A DNA stretch of 47,737 bases from a virus, in IMG/VR virus record IMGVR_UViG_3300017735_000016, positions 1-47,737 of that record, one strand, 5' to 3'. Made by a program: the position numbers and the translations under genes. Shown here one piece after another: positions 33,416-43,700 of the stretch. Below the pieces are notes generated by a model. The model made no database searches, was not told the DNA's origin, and saw only the letters and a program-made list of their open reading frames with translations. The first letter of the stretch is position 1, and every line of letters starts with the position of its first letter.

Positions 33416-34807
33416 ATGAGTGAGATGAACTTCGGAAAATTAGGAAATCAATTCCAACAAGCATTAATAAAATCAATTATTGAAGACGCCAAATATGGTG
33501 AACAAATAATGGAGGTTTTAGAAAGTAGGTACTTTGACAATAATTCATTTAAATATATTATTACACATGTAAAAGAGTTACAGGATATATATAAAACTAT
33601 TCCGACATACGAGACTCTTAAACAGAAGATAATGACTGAAACGTCAAATAATCCACTAGCAGGTAGGTTACATAGTGAGACACTACATTCAATAGAGAAC
33701 TTAGAAGAGGTTGTAGTGGGTCAGACATATGTAAAGGACACGGCACTTAACTTTTGTAAACAACAAAATTTAAGAAAAACAATGAGTGAGGCATTAAAAA
33801 TCATTGATAAAGGAGATTTTGAGTCATATGACAAAATTGCGGATATGGTTAATACGTCACTACAAGTGGGAGCTACAGACGATGATATCGTTGATATATT
33901 CGATGACCTTGACAATGCATTAGATATCGATCCAAGAATACCTATACCAACAGGTATAAGTGGATTGGATGATCTTTTAAAAGGTGGTATTGGTACAGGT
34001 GAGTTAGGTATGATACTAGCACCCACAGGTGTTGGTAAATCAACTATTTTGACAAAGTTTGCTAACACCGCAGCAAACACTGGTCACAAAGTAGTACAAA
34101 TATTTTTCGAAGATACTCAAACACAAATTAGACAGAAACATTTCACTTGTTGGTCTGGTTTTAGTTCTGACCAACAGACTGAATCACCTGATATGAAATT
34201 ACAGACAATCGCGAAGGCACGTGAATGTCAAGAAAGAGAAAATTTTGGTGGTTTAAAAATCATCAGAATGGAAAACTACAACACCACTGTTAGTGATGTT
34301 AAAAGAAAATTACTAAAATTACAATCACAAGGATTCAAAGCAGACTTAGTTGTTATTGATTATGTGGATTGTATGATTGCGGATAGGTCTAAAGGATATG
34401 ATGAAGAGTGGAAAGGAGAAGGGTCAGTTATTAGACAATTAGACGCAATGTGTTATGACTTAAATGTGGCGTTATGGACGGCATCCCAAGGTAATAGAAG
34501 TTCAATATCTGCGGACATTGTGAATGTTGATGATATGGGTGGGTCAATTAAAAAGGCACAGACAGCACATATAATTCTTTCAATTGCAAAGAGTTTAGAA
34601 CAAAAAGACAATAAGACGGCTAATATGAGTTTAATTAAGTCGCGAGTTGGTAGAGATGGAGTTAACTTTAACAACTGTAAATTTGATAACGAATTTATGG
34701 AAATCGATGTCACGGAACAAGAAACCTTATTGGGTCATCAAATGAGGAAACAAGAACAAGGTATCAACCGTGCTGCAGAGATTTACAAACAAACTCACAA
34801 TATATAA
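33416..34807 (+). CDS. 41: Replicative DNA helicase, DnaB-type (T4 gp41-like)
   Basis: The 463-residue product (T4 gp41 is 475) has the hexameric helicase core: TGISGLDDLLKGGIGTGELG (179-198), Walker A APTGVGKST (202-210), 'KVVQIFFEDTQTQIRQKHF', Walker B LVVIDYVD (311-318), and a further motif 'LNVALWTASQGNRSS'. The N-terminal 150 residues are the helical domain that would bind primase or loader. It unwinds the fork ahead of the polymerase encoded at 2626. It is followed after 24 nt by nrdB, so replication and dNTP supply lie in one cluster. Confidence 0.93.
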   Translation: MSEMNFGKLGNQFQQALIKSIIEDAKYGEQIMEVLESRYFDNNSFKYIITHVKELQDIYKTIPTYETLKQKIMTETSNNPLAGRLHSETLHSIENLEEVVVGQTYVKDTALNFCKQQNLRKTMSEALKIIDKGDFESYDKIADMVNTSLQVGATDDDIVDIFDDLDNALDIDPRIPIPTGISGLDDLLKGGIGTGELGMILAPTGVGKSTILTKFANTAANTGHKVVQIFFEDTQTQIRQKHFTCWSGFSSDQQTESPDMKLQTIAKARECQERENFGGLKIIRMENYNTTVSDVKRKLLKLQSQGFKADLVVIDYVDCMIADRSKGYDEEWKGEGSVIRQLDAMCYDLNVALWTASQGNRSSISADIVNVDDMGGSIKKAQTAHIILSIAKSLEQKDNKTANMSLIKSRVGRDGVNFNNCKFDNEFMEIDVTEQETLLGHQMRKQEQGINRAAEIYKQTHNI

Positions 34808-34831
34808 TCATTAACCTAAATACATTAAAAC

Positions 34832-35806
34832 ATGACTGAAAAGATTTTACAAGAAAATCCTGGACGATTTGTCCTTTTCCCTATCGAACATCACGATATA
34901 TGGAAATATTATAAACAACAAGAAGCATCCTTTTGGACTGCGGAAGAAATAGACCTAATGCAAGATGTTAGCGATTGGTCTAATAAGTTAAATGACGATG
35001 AGAAACATTTTGTTAAACACGTTTTGGCGTTCTTCGCAGCATCTGACGGTATTGTAAACGAGAACCTCGCAGAAAACTTCGTAAATGAAGTACAATATAC
35101 TGAGGCTAAGTTTTTCTACGGTTTCCAAATTGCAATGGAAAATATTCATAGTGAAACTTATTCATTGTTAATTGATACACTTATTAAAGATAAGGATGAA
35201 CAAAATAAGTTATTTAACGCGGTCGAAACAATTCCTGCAATTAAGAAAAAGGCGGATTGGGCACTTAAATGGATCGAGTCTGATTCATTTGCGGAGAGAC
35301 TTATTGCATTCGCAGCGGTAGAGGGTATTTTCTTTTCAGGATCATTTTGTTCCATATTCTGGCTCAAAAAACGTGGTTTAATGCCGGGATTAACCTTCTC
35401 CAATGAACTCATTTCGAGAGACGAGGGGTTACATTGTGATTTTGCGTGTCACCTATACAACGAACATATCTCTAAAAAATTAAGTAAAACAAGAATTAAA
35501 GAGATTATTCTTTCTGCATTAGAGATTGAAAAAGAATTCATTCTTGAAGCGTTACCTGTTAGGTTAATTGGTATGAACTCTGAACTAATGTCACAATATC
35601 TTGAGTTTGTTACTGATAGATTATTAGATTCTTTAGGTGTAGCAAAACATTTTAAATCTGAAAATCCATTTGATTTTATGCAAAACATTGCATTACAAGG
35701 GAAGACTAACTTTTTTGAGAAAAGAGTAGCGGAATACCAAAAGGCTGGTGTCAATAACGAAACCGAAGAGGACATAGATTCTGCGTTCGGGGATATGGAT
35801 TTTTAA
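34832..35806 (+). CDS. nrdB: Ribonucleotide reductase class I, beta subunit
   Basis: The 324-residue product has the di-iron site: Glu103 and His106 in ENIHSETY, Glu164 in AVEGIFF, Glu198 and His201 in RDEGLH. Tyr110, four residues after His106, is at the position of the radical tyrosine (Y122 in E. coli NrdB), so a normal tyrosyl radical is expected. The first metal-ligand acid lies further upstream in the [12 protein letters not shown] region. The C-terminus ([13 protein letters not shown]) is the acidic tail that docks on NrdA. It is followed directly by nrdA (11 nt). The pair supplies dNTPs for phage replication. Confidence 0.95.
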   Translation: MTEKILQENPGRFVLFPIEHHDIWKYYKQQEASFWTAEEIDLMQDVSDWSNKLNDDEKHFVKHVLAFFAASDGIVNENLAENFVNEVQYTEAKFFYGFQIAMENIHSETYSLLIDTLIKDKDEQNKLFNAVETIPAIKKKADWALKWIESDSFAERLIAFAAVEGIFFSGSFCSIFWLKKRGLMPGLTFSNELISRDEGLHCDFACHLYNEHISKKLSKTRIKEIILSALEIEKEFILEALPVRLIGMNSELMSQYLEFVTDRLLDSLGVAKHFKSENPFDFMQNIALQGKTNFFEKRVAEYQKAGVNNETEEDIDSAFGDMDF

Positions 35807-35817
35807 TACGGGTAAAG

Positions 35818-38274
35818 ATGAAAGTAAAAAAGAGAAATGGTTCGTTAGAACAAATGAAATATGATAAGATCACAAGAAGAATTTCTGCATTGTGTTCTGA
35901 TCTAAATTTAGATTACGTAGATCCAACGTATATTACCTTAAAAGTGACTCAAGGAATATATGATGAAATAACCACAACAGAGTTAGACACATTAGCGGCG
36001 GAAACCGCAGCGTCTATGACGACAACTCACCCCGACTATTCAAAATTAGCGGGTAGGTTGGCAGTTACTAATTTACATAAAACCACACCTAAGAAATTTT
36101 CACAATCTATAAAGGAACTATATTCTTTTATAGAACCAAGAACGGGTAAAGAGTCTTCATTAATATCTGAAGATCTTTATAATTTTGTTATGAAAAACAA
36201 AACCGCAATTGATGGTGCGATTGTACAGGAAAGGGACTTTGATTTTGATTATTTCGGGTTTAAAACGTTGGAGAGATCTTATCTTTTAAAAATTAGTGGT
36301 AGAATTATCGAGAGACCTCAATACATGTATATGAGAGTTGCCATGGGTATATGTAAGGGAGATATAGATATGGGTATTAGAATATACAATGATCTATCAC
36401 AACATTTCTATACACACGCTACACCAACCTTATTTAATGCGGGTACTAGAAGACCACAAATGTCTTCTTGTTTTCTTATAGGAAATAAAGGTGACGATAT
36501 AAATGCGTTATTTGATACTGTTAAGGATGTTGCGAATATTTCTAAATGGGCAGGTGGAATTGGTTTACATGTACATGATGTTAGAGCTAAAGGTTCATAT
36601 ATTAAAGGGACTGGTGGAGAATCCGATGGGTTGTTACCGATGATGAAGACATATAATGAAGTTGCGAGATGGATTAATCAAGGTGGTAAAAGAAAAGGTT
36701 CTTTTGCTATCTACTTAGAACCATGGCACGCGGATGTATTCGAATTTATTGAATTAAGAAAAAACCATGGTAAGGAAGAAATGAGAGCAAGAGATTTATT
36801 TCTAGCAATGTGGACTCCTGATTTATTCATGGAAAGAGTCAAACAAGATGGTGAATGGACATTATTTTCACCTGATGAGGCACCTGGATTGTCTGATGTC
36901 TACGACTCACCTGATTCTAAAGATTTTACAGAGTTGTACGAAAAGTACGAACAACAGGGTAAAGGTAGGAGAGTTGTGAGAGCAAGAAAATTAATGGACG
37001 CAATATTAACTGCACAGATTGAAACGGGTACACCTTATATGTTATATAAGGATTCAGCCAACTCTAAGTCTAATCAAAAGAATTTGGGTACAATTAAATC
37101 TTCCAATTTATGTACTGAAATTATTGAATATAGTTCACCTACTGAACAGGCGGTCTGTAATTTAGCATCAATTGCATTACCAAAATACATCGTTGATGGA
37201 GAGTTTAATCACGATCTATTATATCAGTATGTTTATCAAGTTGTTAGAAATTTGAATAACGTGATTGATTTAAACTTCTATCCAACAGAAGAGACTAAGA
37301 GGTCTAATCTAAAACATAGACCGATCGGTTTAGGAATACAAGGATTGGCAGATGTTTTTTGTAAACTTAAATTACCTTTTGAGTCTGAAATTGCGGATAC
37401 ATTACAAACAGATATATTCGAAACAATATATTTTGCGGCGATGACTTCGTCTAAAGACTTATCCTCGGAAGTTGGTCCTTATGAATCCATTTCAGGATCA
37501 CCTATTGAGAAGGGTATATTTCAATACCAAATGTGGGGGTTAAAGGATAAAGACCTATCAGGAAGATGGGATTGGAAATCACTTAGAAAGGAAGTAGTAA
37601 AATATGGTGTGAGAAATTCACTTTTATTAGCACCAATGCCAACGGCATCGACTGCACAGATTTTAGGTAATAATGAGGCATTTGAACCATTCACTTCAAA
37701 CCTATACTCAAGACGAACGTTAGGAGGGGAATTTATTGTAATTAATAAACACCTTGTGGAGAGTTTAATGGAGAACGATTTATGGAGTGATGAAATTAAA
37801 AATAAACTTATATTAGAGAATGGGTCCGTACAAAACATTCCCGAGATTCCTGTAGACGTAAAAGAGATTTATAAAACTGTTTGGGAAATGTCTCAAAAAA
37901 CTTTATTAAATATGGCAGCGAAAAGGTCAGTTTTTATTGATCAATCACAGTCATTAAATCTTTTTATAAGTAATGCGACCAAGGCGAAGTTATTGGCGGC
38001 ACATTTACATGGATGGAATTTAGGTTTAAAAACAGGAATGTATTATCTAAGGACAAAATCTGCGGTTGACCCACTTAAGGGATTAGGTGTGAGTACTACA
38101 AGGACTCAACCAACAGAACAAAACACTGAAGATAATAATGAGGTGGATGAAAAACCTAAACCAAATGTTACATCTAATTCATTAATAAGTGATAATAAAG
38201 AATTACAAATGGTTTCACAACCTACAATACGACCTGACGACTCACCTTTTGAGTGTGAAGGGTGTGGTTCTTAA
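35818..38274 (+). CDS. nrdA: Ribonucleotide reductase class I, alpha subunit
   Basis: The 818-residue catalytic subunit starts with an ATP-cone (about residues 1-90, KKRNGSLEQMKYDKI), which usually confers overall activity control. Active-site residues are present: Cys218 in PQMSSCFLI and Cys447 in AVCNLASI, the redox pair; Cys432 in SNLCTEI, the thiyl-radical site with Asn430 and Glu434 close by. The C-terminal CEGC (813-816) is the swinging pair that takes electrons from thioredoxin or glutaredoxin. A Thr/Asn-rich linker joins it to the body. T4 has nrdA before nrdB, here the order is reversed. A strong terminator follows 22 nt after the stop. Confidence 0.96.
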   Translation: MKVKKRNGSLEQMKYDKITRRISALCSDLNLDYVDPTYITLKVTQGIYDEITTTELDTLAAETAASMTTTHPDYSKLAGRLAVTNLHKTTPKKFSQSIKELYSFIEPRTGKESSLISEDLYNFVMKNKTAIDGAIVQERDFDFDYFGFKTLERSYLLKISGRIIERPQYMYMRVAMGICKGDIDMGIRIYNDLSQHFYTHATPTLFNAGTRRPQMSSCFLIGNKGDDINALFDTVKDVANISKWAGGIGLHVHDVRAKGSYIKGTGGESDGLLPMMKTYNEVARWINQGGKRKGSFAIYLEPWHADVFEFIELRKNHGKEEMRARDLFLAMWTPDLFMERVKQDGEWTLFSPDEAPGLSDVYDSPDSKDFTELYEKYEQQGKGRRVVRARKLMDAILTAQIETGTPYMLYKDSANSKSNQKNLGTIKSSNLCTEIIEYSSPTEQAVCNLASIALPKYIVDGEFNHDLLYQYVYQVVRNLNNVIDLNFYPTEETKRSNLKHRPIGLGIQGLADVFCKLKLPFESEIADTLQTDIFETIYFAAMTSSKDLSSEVGPYESISGSPIEKGIFQYQMWGLKDKDLSGRWDWKSLRKEVVKYGVRNSLLLAPMPTASTAQILGNNEAFEPFTSNLYSRRTLGGEFIVINKHLVESLMENDLWSDEIKNKLILENGSVQNIPEIPVDVKEIYKTVWEMSQKTLLNMAAKRSVFIDQSQSLNLFISNATKAKLLAAHLHGWNLGLKTGMYYLRTKSAVDPLKGLGVSTTRTQPTEQNTEDNNEVDEKPKPNVTSNSLISDNKELQMVSQPTIRPDDSPFECEGCGS

Positions 38275-38296
38275 TCACTTTTTTATTATTTTTTTT

Positions 38297-38323
38297 AAAC
38301 CCACCGTAATGGTGGGTTTTTTA
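38297..38323 (+). terminator. Intrinsic terminator after nrdA
   Basis: Perfect 9-bp stem AAACCCACC / GGTGGGTTT (38297-38305 with 38311-38319), 5-nt loop, T-run. It closes the replication cluster. Confidence 0.93.
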
Positions 38324-38348
38324 TTTACAACCATTTTAGTATTGAATA

Positions 38349-38355
38349 TATTTAT
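38349..38355 (+). promoter_or_regulatory. TATTTAT element, 4 nt before gp25 start
   Basis: TATTTAT, TAGT, ATG, identical to the layout at 2114. It decides the start of the gp25 gene: the open frame runs back to 38189 through the terminator, but the element and the family length point to ATG 38360. Confidence 0.5.
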
Positions 38356-38359
38356 TAGT

Positions 38360-38812
38360 ATGGCAGTAACGTATGGAATTGACTTTCCTTTTAGAGAAAG
38401 TCTCACAGGAGATTATTTAAAAATGACTACAACCCCTGAAAAAGAGGTTAGAGGGAATCTTATTCACCTTATTCTTACTAAAAAGGGTAGTAGATATTAT
38501 TTACCTGATTTTGGGACTAGGATATATCAATACATCTTTGATCAAAATGACATGGTTACATTCAACTTAATAGAAGAAGAAATAAGAGAGGGGTGTAAGA
38601 AGTACTTACCAAACCTTGACATAAACTCAATAAAAGTAATTTCCTCAGAAGATGATTCTGACCCCGTTACAACGGTAGATGAAGAGGATGATGAAAGATT
38701 ATTTAGACTTGCGGACGAATCAACTAAACCATACACCGCAAAAGTAAAAATTGATTACACAGTTAATAATGGTGCGTTTTCGTCATCAGATTTTATAATA
38801 ATTAATATATAA
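38360..38812 (+). CDS. 25: Baseplate wedge protein, gp25-like (lysozyme-like fold)
   Basis: From ATG 38360 the product is 150 residues, close to T4 gp25 (132). It has the family's core 'iRGNLIHLILTKKGSRYYLPDFGTRIYQYIFDQND' (about residues 30-64: a hydrophobic helix, then 'G.r...PdFG..l...iF') followed by a helix NLIEEEIREGCKKYLP and three strands. The frame is open further upstream to 38189, but that would run through the nrdA stop and the terminator at 38297, so it is not the start. An acidic insert (DEEDDERLF) lies near residue 110. It stands 1 nt before the gp6 gene; in T4 the order gp25-gp6 is the same. Confidence 0.9.
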   Translation: MAVTYGIDFPFRESLTGDYLKMTTTPEKEVRGNLIHLILTKKGSRYYLPDFGTRIYQYIFDQNDMVTFNLIEEEIREGCKKYLPNLDINSIKVISSEDDSDPVTTVDEEDDERLFRLADESTKPYTAKVKIDYTVNNGAFSSSDFIIINI

Positions 38813-38813
38813 G

Positions 38814-40646
38814 ATGGCAAAAAAAATATCATACGCTAAAAGAGACTTCGCAGGATTAAGGGAGGAATTGGTTAATTTAACTAAGGACTTTTATCCCGAT
38901 TTAATAAAGAACACTAACGACGCATCGATCTATTCGGTGATGTTAGATCTTAACGCCGCAATAGGTGATAACCTACACTACCACATAGATAGAGTTTGGC
39001 AAGAGACTATGTTAGACTTTGCACAACAAAGAAGATCACTTTTTCATATTGCAAAAACATACGGTATTAATGTACCGGGTAATAGACCATCGGTTGCGTT
39101 GTCTGATTTTTCAGTAAACGTACCTGTAAGAGGTGATAAAGAAGATGAAAGATATTTGGGAATACTCAAGGCAGGGGCACAAGTTTCAGGTGGAGGACAA
39201 ACGTTTGAAACAATAGAGGACATTGATTTCTCAAGTCCGTTCAATAGTAAAGGAGAACCAAATAGACTTAAAATACCAAATTTCGATAGTAATAATAAGT
39301 TAGTATCATACACTATCACTAAGAGAGATGCGATAGTCAATGGGGTGTCAAGAGTTTTCAGAAGAGTAATAGGGGCACAAGATCAGAAACCATTCTTAAA
39401 ATTATTTTTACCTGAACAAAACGTGTTAGGTGTAACGTCAATAATTCATAAGGAAGGAACTAACTTCACATCTAATCCATCGACATCCGAATTCCAAAGT
39501 GAAAAAAATAGGTGGTATGAAGTTAAGAGTTTGATGGAAGATAAGGTATTTCTCCCAAACAAAACTAAGTCCTCGGATACGGATAACTTTACTGCGGGAG
39601 ATTACAAAAGAGTAAGTAATAAATTTATTTCAGAATATACACCTGAAGGTTATATGTCAGTGACTTTTGGTTCTGGTAATATAGATCCATTAGATAATTT
39701 AGATTCATTTAACGATGGTACGTTAAAAGTAAATTTAGGTACATACCTTAACAATCTTTCCTTAGGTGCAACTCCAAAGAAAAACTCCACAGTCTTCATA
39801 AAATATAGAGTAGGTGGGGGTAAAAACAGTAATCTTGGTGTTAATGTCATCAATAGTGTTGATAATGTTGAATTTAATGTAACAGGACCATTAGGAAATA
39901 TTAATAGTCAGGTAATACGTTCACTAAACGCTACCAATGTTACACCTGCAGTAGGTGGGGCGGACCAACCAACAATTGAAGAAATAAGAAATATGGTTGG
40001 GTATAATTTTGCGGCTCAAGATAGGGCAGTAACACTTAACGATTATAAAGTTTTAATAGAGACCATGCCGTCTACGTATGGAGCACCCGCGAAAGTAAAT
40101 GTGATGGAGGAAGATAATAAAGTTAAAATAAAACTTCTATCCTATGATGATGAGGGTAACTTAAATGACACTGTATCAACTACACTTAAAAACAACATTT
40201 TAAGGTATCTAACAAACTATAGAATGATCAATGACTATATTGATATACAAAGTGGAGAAGTACTTGATTTGGGGTTAGAAATTGATTTATTAGTTGATAA
40301 AAACATTAATCAGACAGATATACTAAAAGATGTGGTTTCTAAATCTACATCGTTCTTTAATATTGAGAAAAGAAAAATGGGTGACCCACTATTCGTAGGT
40401 GAGTTACAGAAAGAAATATCAAATATCTCAGGTATTGTTAATGTTGTTGATTTAAGAGTTTTTGGAAAGACAGGTGGAGAATATTCCACGGCAGAGGTAA
40501 GTCAAGGTTATAGTGACGAAGAGACAAAACAAGTTGCCCAATCAGATTCAACAATTTTTATGAAGAGTAATCAAATCTTCCAAATTAGATTCCCTAATAA
40601 AGATATAAAAATTAGGGTTAAATCTTTGGGTTCCACTACATTTTAA
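38814..40646 (+). CDS. 6: Baseplate wedge protein, gp6-like (baseplate J family)
   Basis: The 610-residue product (T4 gp6 is 660) begins 'ISYAKRDFAGLREELVNLTKDFYPDL' and 'NAAIGDNLHYHIDRVWQETMLDFAQQRRSLFHIAKTYG', the N-terminal layout of gp6/baseplate J proteins. The middle has 'PTIEEIRNMVGYNFAAQDRAVTLNDYKVLIETMPSTYG', the conserved baseplate J core of 'R.vt..Dy..l....p..yg', and the C-terminal third has the beta/alpha repeats of the arm, 'VGELQKEISNISGIVNVVDLRVF'. It forms the wedge ring that links tail hub and fibres. It starts 1 nt after the gp25 stop. Confidence 0.9.
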   Translation: MAKKISYAKRDFAGLREELVNLTKDFYPDLIKNTNDASIYSVMLDLNAAIGDNLHYHIDRVWQETMLDFAQQRRSLFHIAKTYGINVPGNRPSVALSDFSVNVPVRGDKEDERYLGILKAGAQVSGGGQTFETIEDIDFSSPFNSKGEPNRLKIPNFDSNNKLVSYTITKRDAIVNGVSRVFRRVIGAQDQKPFLKLFLPEQNVLGVTSIIHKEGTNFTSNPSTSEFQSEKNRWYEVKSLMEDKVFLPNKTKSSDTDNFTAGDYKRVSNKFISEYTPEGYMSVTFGSGNIDPLDNLDSFNDGTLKVNLGTYLNNLSLGATPKKNSTVFIKYRVGGGKNSNLGVNVINSVDNVEFNVTGPLGNINSQVIRSLNATNVTPAVGGADQPTIEEIRNMVGYNFAAQDRAVTLNDYKVLIETMPSTYGAPAKVNVMEEDNKVKIKLLSYDDEGNLNDTVSTTLKNNILRYLTNYRMINDYIDIQSGEVLDLGLEIDLLVDKNINQTDILKDVVSKSTSFFNIEKRKMGDPLFVGELQKEISNISGIVNVVDLRVFGKTGGEYSTAEVSQGYSDEETKQVAQSDSTIFMKSNQIFQIRFPNKDIKIRVKSLGSTTF

Positions 40647-40694
40647 AATTCTTTTTCTGTATTATTATTAATTAAGGGAAATTAGGTTCCAATC

Positions 40695-40701
40695 TATTTA
40701 T
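40695..40701 (+). promoter_or_regulatory. TATTTAT element, 5 nt before start at 40707
   Basis: CTATTTATATGAT, then ATGATG. A second ATG follows directly, so either could start the protein. Confidence 0.4.
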
Positions 40702-40706
40702 ATGAT

Positions 40707-43700
40707 ATGATGCAGAAACACAGAATACGTACTGAAATAGGTAATAATCAAAAATTGACTGTAGAGTTAAAACAAGATTATGACTTATTAGAAATACTTT
40801 CACTCAAATTTAGTCAAAAAGATGCATACACATCTCTTTGTGCTGATTATGGGGTTGTTTGTGGTAGGATCACTGCGAACCAAGGGTTTGGTGTTGCAAA
40901 TGCAAGGGTCTCTATTTTTATACCCTTGGATGATGTTGATGAACAAGATCCTGTAGTATCTGCACTTTACCCATATAAATTAACACAGGACACAAATACA
41001 GACGGATACAAGTACAATCTTTTCCCAAAAAGAAAACAACATACAGGACATACTCCTACAGGTACATTTCCTGACCAAGAAGACATTCTAACAAGGGAGG
41101 AGGTACTATATGTTTATGAAAAATATTATAAGTATACTGTAAAGACTAACGACGCTGGTGATTTTATGATATGGGGAGTTCCTGTTGGTAAACAAACAAT
41201 ACATGTAGATGTAGATTTATCAGACATGGGATGTCAGTCGTTAGTACCTTATGATTTTATTTATGAGGGAGTTTCTGAAGAAAAGTTTGAAAACAATTAC
41301 TCATTTAGAAGTAGTTCCGATATTGGAAGTTTACCACAGACATTAACTTTTGAGGAAAGTTTAGAAGTTTATCCTTTTTGGGGTAACGAGGATTTATGTG
41401 AAATAGGAATTACAAGAACAGATTATGATTTATCCGAACAAGGTATTAGAATAGAACCATACTCAATCATGATGGGGGGGACTTTCACTGATTCAGGAAA
41501 GGATTCGGTAAGAGTTAGGTGTAATGTTGATAACCAAATGGGGGAAAAATGTGCACTCGTAACTGGTGAAGGTGATATCGAGGCAATTAGATTTTCTGGA
41601 TATTATGAGGAAAATAATGATGGGACACCAAATTTCGAAAGACCAATATTAGAGGCAATACAGTTGGATTCCCAAATAGATAAAGAAGGTAATTTCTTTT
41701 TTAGAGTACCCATGAATATGGGATACAGAATTACAAATGAATTTGGTGAATTAGTGGAAACTAAAGATACCCAAAGGGGAATACCTACAAGAGGAACTTA
41801 TAGATTTAGATTTTCGTTACAAAATGATAATGGTCAGAAAAAACAATACAGGGGTAAGTATTTGGTACCACAAGTTAAAGAACATCAATTAAGTGGTGAG
41901 ATTCATCCCAACGCGTACACATTCTCAGATAATTTAGATGATTACCCTTCCGATTCACATGATGATATTACGGGTATTAATAATAATGGGTTTGCAAATG
42001 ACATGTTTTACTCTTTTAGATACAATAGGGTTTATACGGTATCGTCATTTATTAACCAATACCATAATAAATCTTGGGGTGAACGAGTATTCCCGTTTTT
42101 TGCAAAAGATAGAAATGAATCCTTTATCGGTATAAAAGAAATACAACCCTCCATTGAAGAAGATTGTTCGAATAATAACGAGTACTTCCCAATTACTGAT
42201 GCGGTTAGAAATCACAAATTTAAGTTCCTAATCACAACGATCTTAAATTTTTTGGAAAGACTTTATTTAATTATTACTCAATTTGCATTTGATTTCATTG
42301 TTGAGTTCATATTTGATGTTTCTGAAATCCTTTACGACATTAAAATTCCTGTCGTTAAATACAGACCTTTCAAAAGTACCGCAAGAAGAATTTCCAGATT
42401 CGCACGACAAATTCAAATTGCCACAATTAGAAATTTAGAATTAATTAATTATCCTGATTGTTATGAATGTTCAAAAGATCCACTAACGGGTAGTGACGGA
42501 ACCCCTGGTGGAGATACATACGAGATAGTTCTTATAAATGATGATGGGGACGAAATAGAATTCCCAACTGGTTCCACTAGTAGTTACCTAGAGTCGATTG
42601 TTAACGCTTCGGGTTTGACCGCGGTGAACAGTAATATAGTTACTAACCACCCATATGACCCAAATGACGGTACTTCAAGTGGTTCTCCCGATTATTTAGA
42701 TTTAACTATAACAGGTGGACATCCTGATAAAAACTATATTATAAAATTTATTGTTGAACCAGAAGTTGGATATACTGATCCCAATACAGGAGAATACATA
42801 ATTACATCACAGGCGGTATATTATTATCTATTTATTGGATATGGATCTGATTCTCCGGTAAACGATTCAGTTACTGGAAGGTATGATGGTCTTTCGTACG
42901 AGATATTTACTGCCTACTATGATAGCAACAATACAGATATGAGTGGTTCCTTACCCGATGAATACCCGGGAACTGTATTATCCGCTGTTGGTCAATTTAC
43001 CATCCACACCGTCTATTTCTATGGTGAAAAACAGGTAAATACGACTTCTAATGATTTAGCGGAATCCGGTTGTTCTAAATATGATACCATTTACGATCCT
43101 GATAATGACATGTCATTAAGGGCATTTTTGAATAATGCTGGAGGGACAAATGATTACAATTATTGGGTTGGGGTTGGTTCACAAGGAAGTGCTTATCCCG
43201 ACATCTTTATAGACACTGAAGATCCGTGTAACTATACCCCACCATCATTTGATATCGTGGCATCAATTAGTGCGTGGTATAAGGAAGCTGGTAAAACGGG
43301 TGATCCATATACCTCAAGAAGATGTAGGATAGCGGACGGACACGCACCAGATAGAGAAACAGGAATCCCTGCAGGTACTGCGTCAGGACATTCAGAATTT
43401 AGAGACGGTGTCTATACTTTAATTGCGGCTGCGGGTAAAAATAGAGCAATGATTCTAAACTACTCAAGAAGAAAATTACTCGGAAAACTTATGTGTGGGG
43501 GTATAACATCATACACATTTAGTAATAGTTGGTTAAATGGGTCATTATACTTCTTCCAATTTAGAAGAAGAAAAGGGGGTAATAATGCAAAATATTGTAA
43601 AGATGTTATACATCGGGAAGTAGACGACACTGGGGTACACTATTATTATAGATCAACACCATATGACGGTACTAATTTTATTGGTGGTAAAAATGAAGAA

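Noticed and set aside
38189-38359. Longer N-terminus for the gp25 gene (57 more codons)
   Set aside because: It overlaps the nrdA stop and runs through the strong terminator at 38297-38323; ATG 38360 has the TATTTAT element 4 nt ahead and gives the usual family length.
42829-42835. TATTTAT within the 1221-residue gene
   Set aside because: Inside a coding frame with no start codon at the usual distances.
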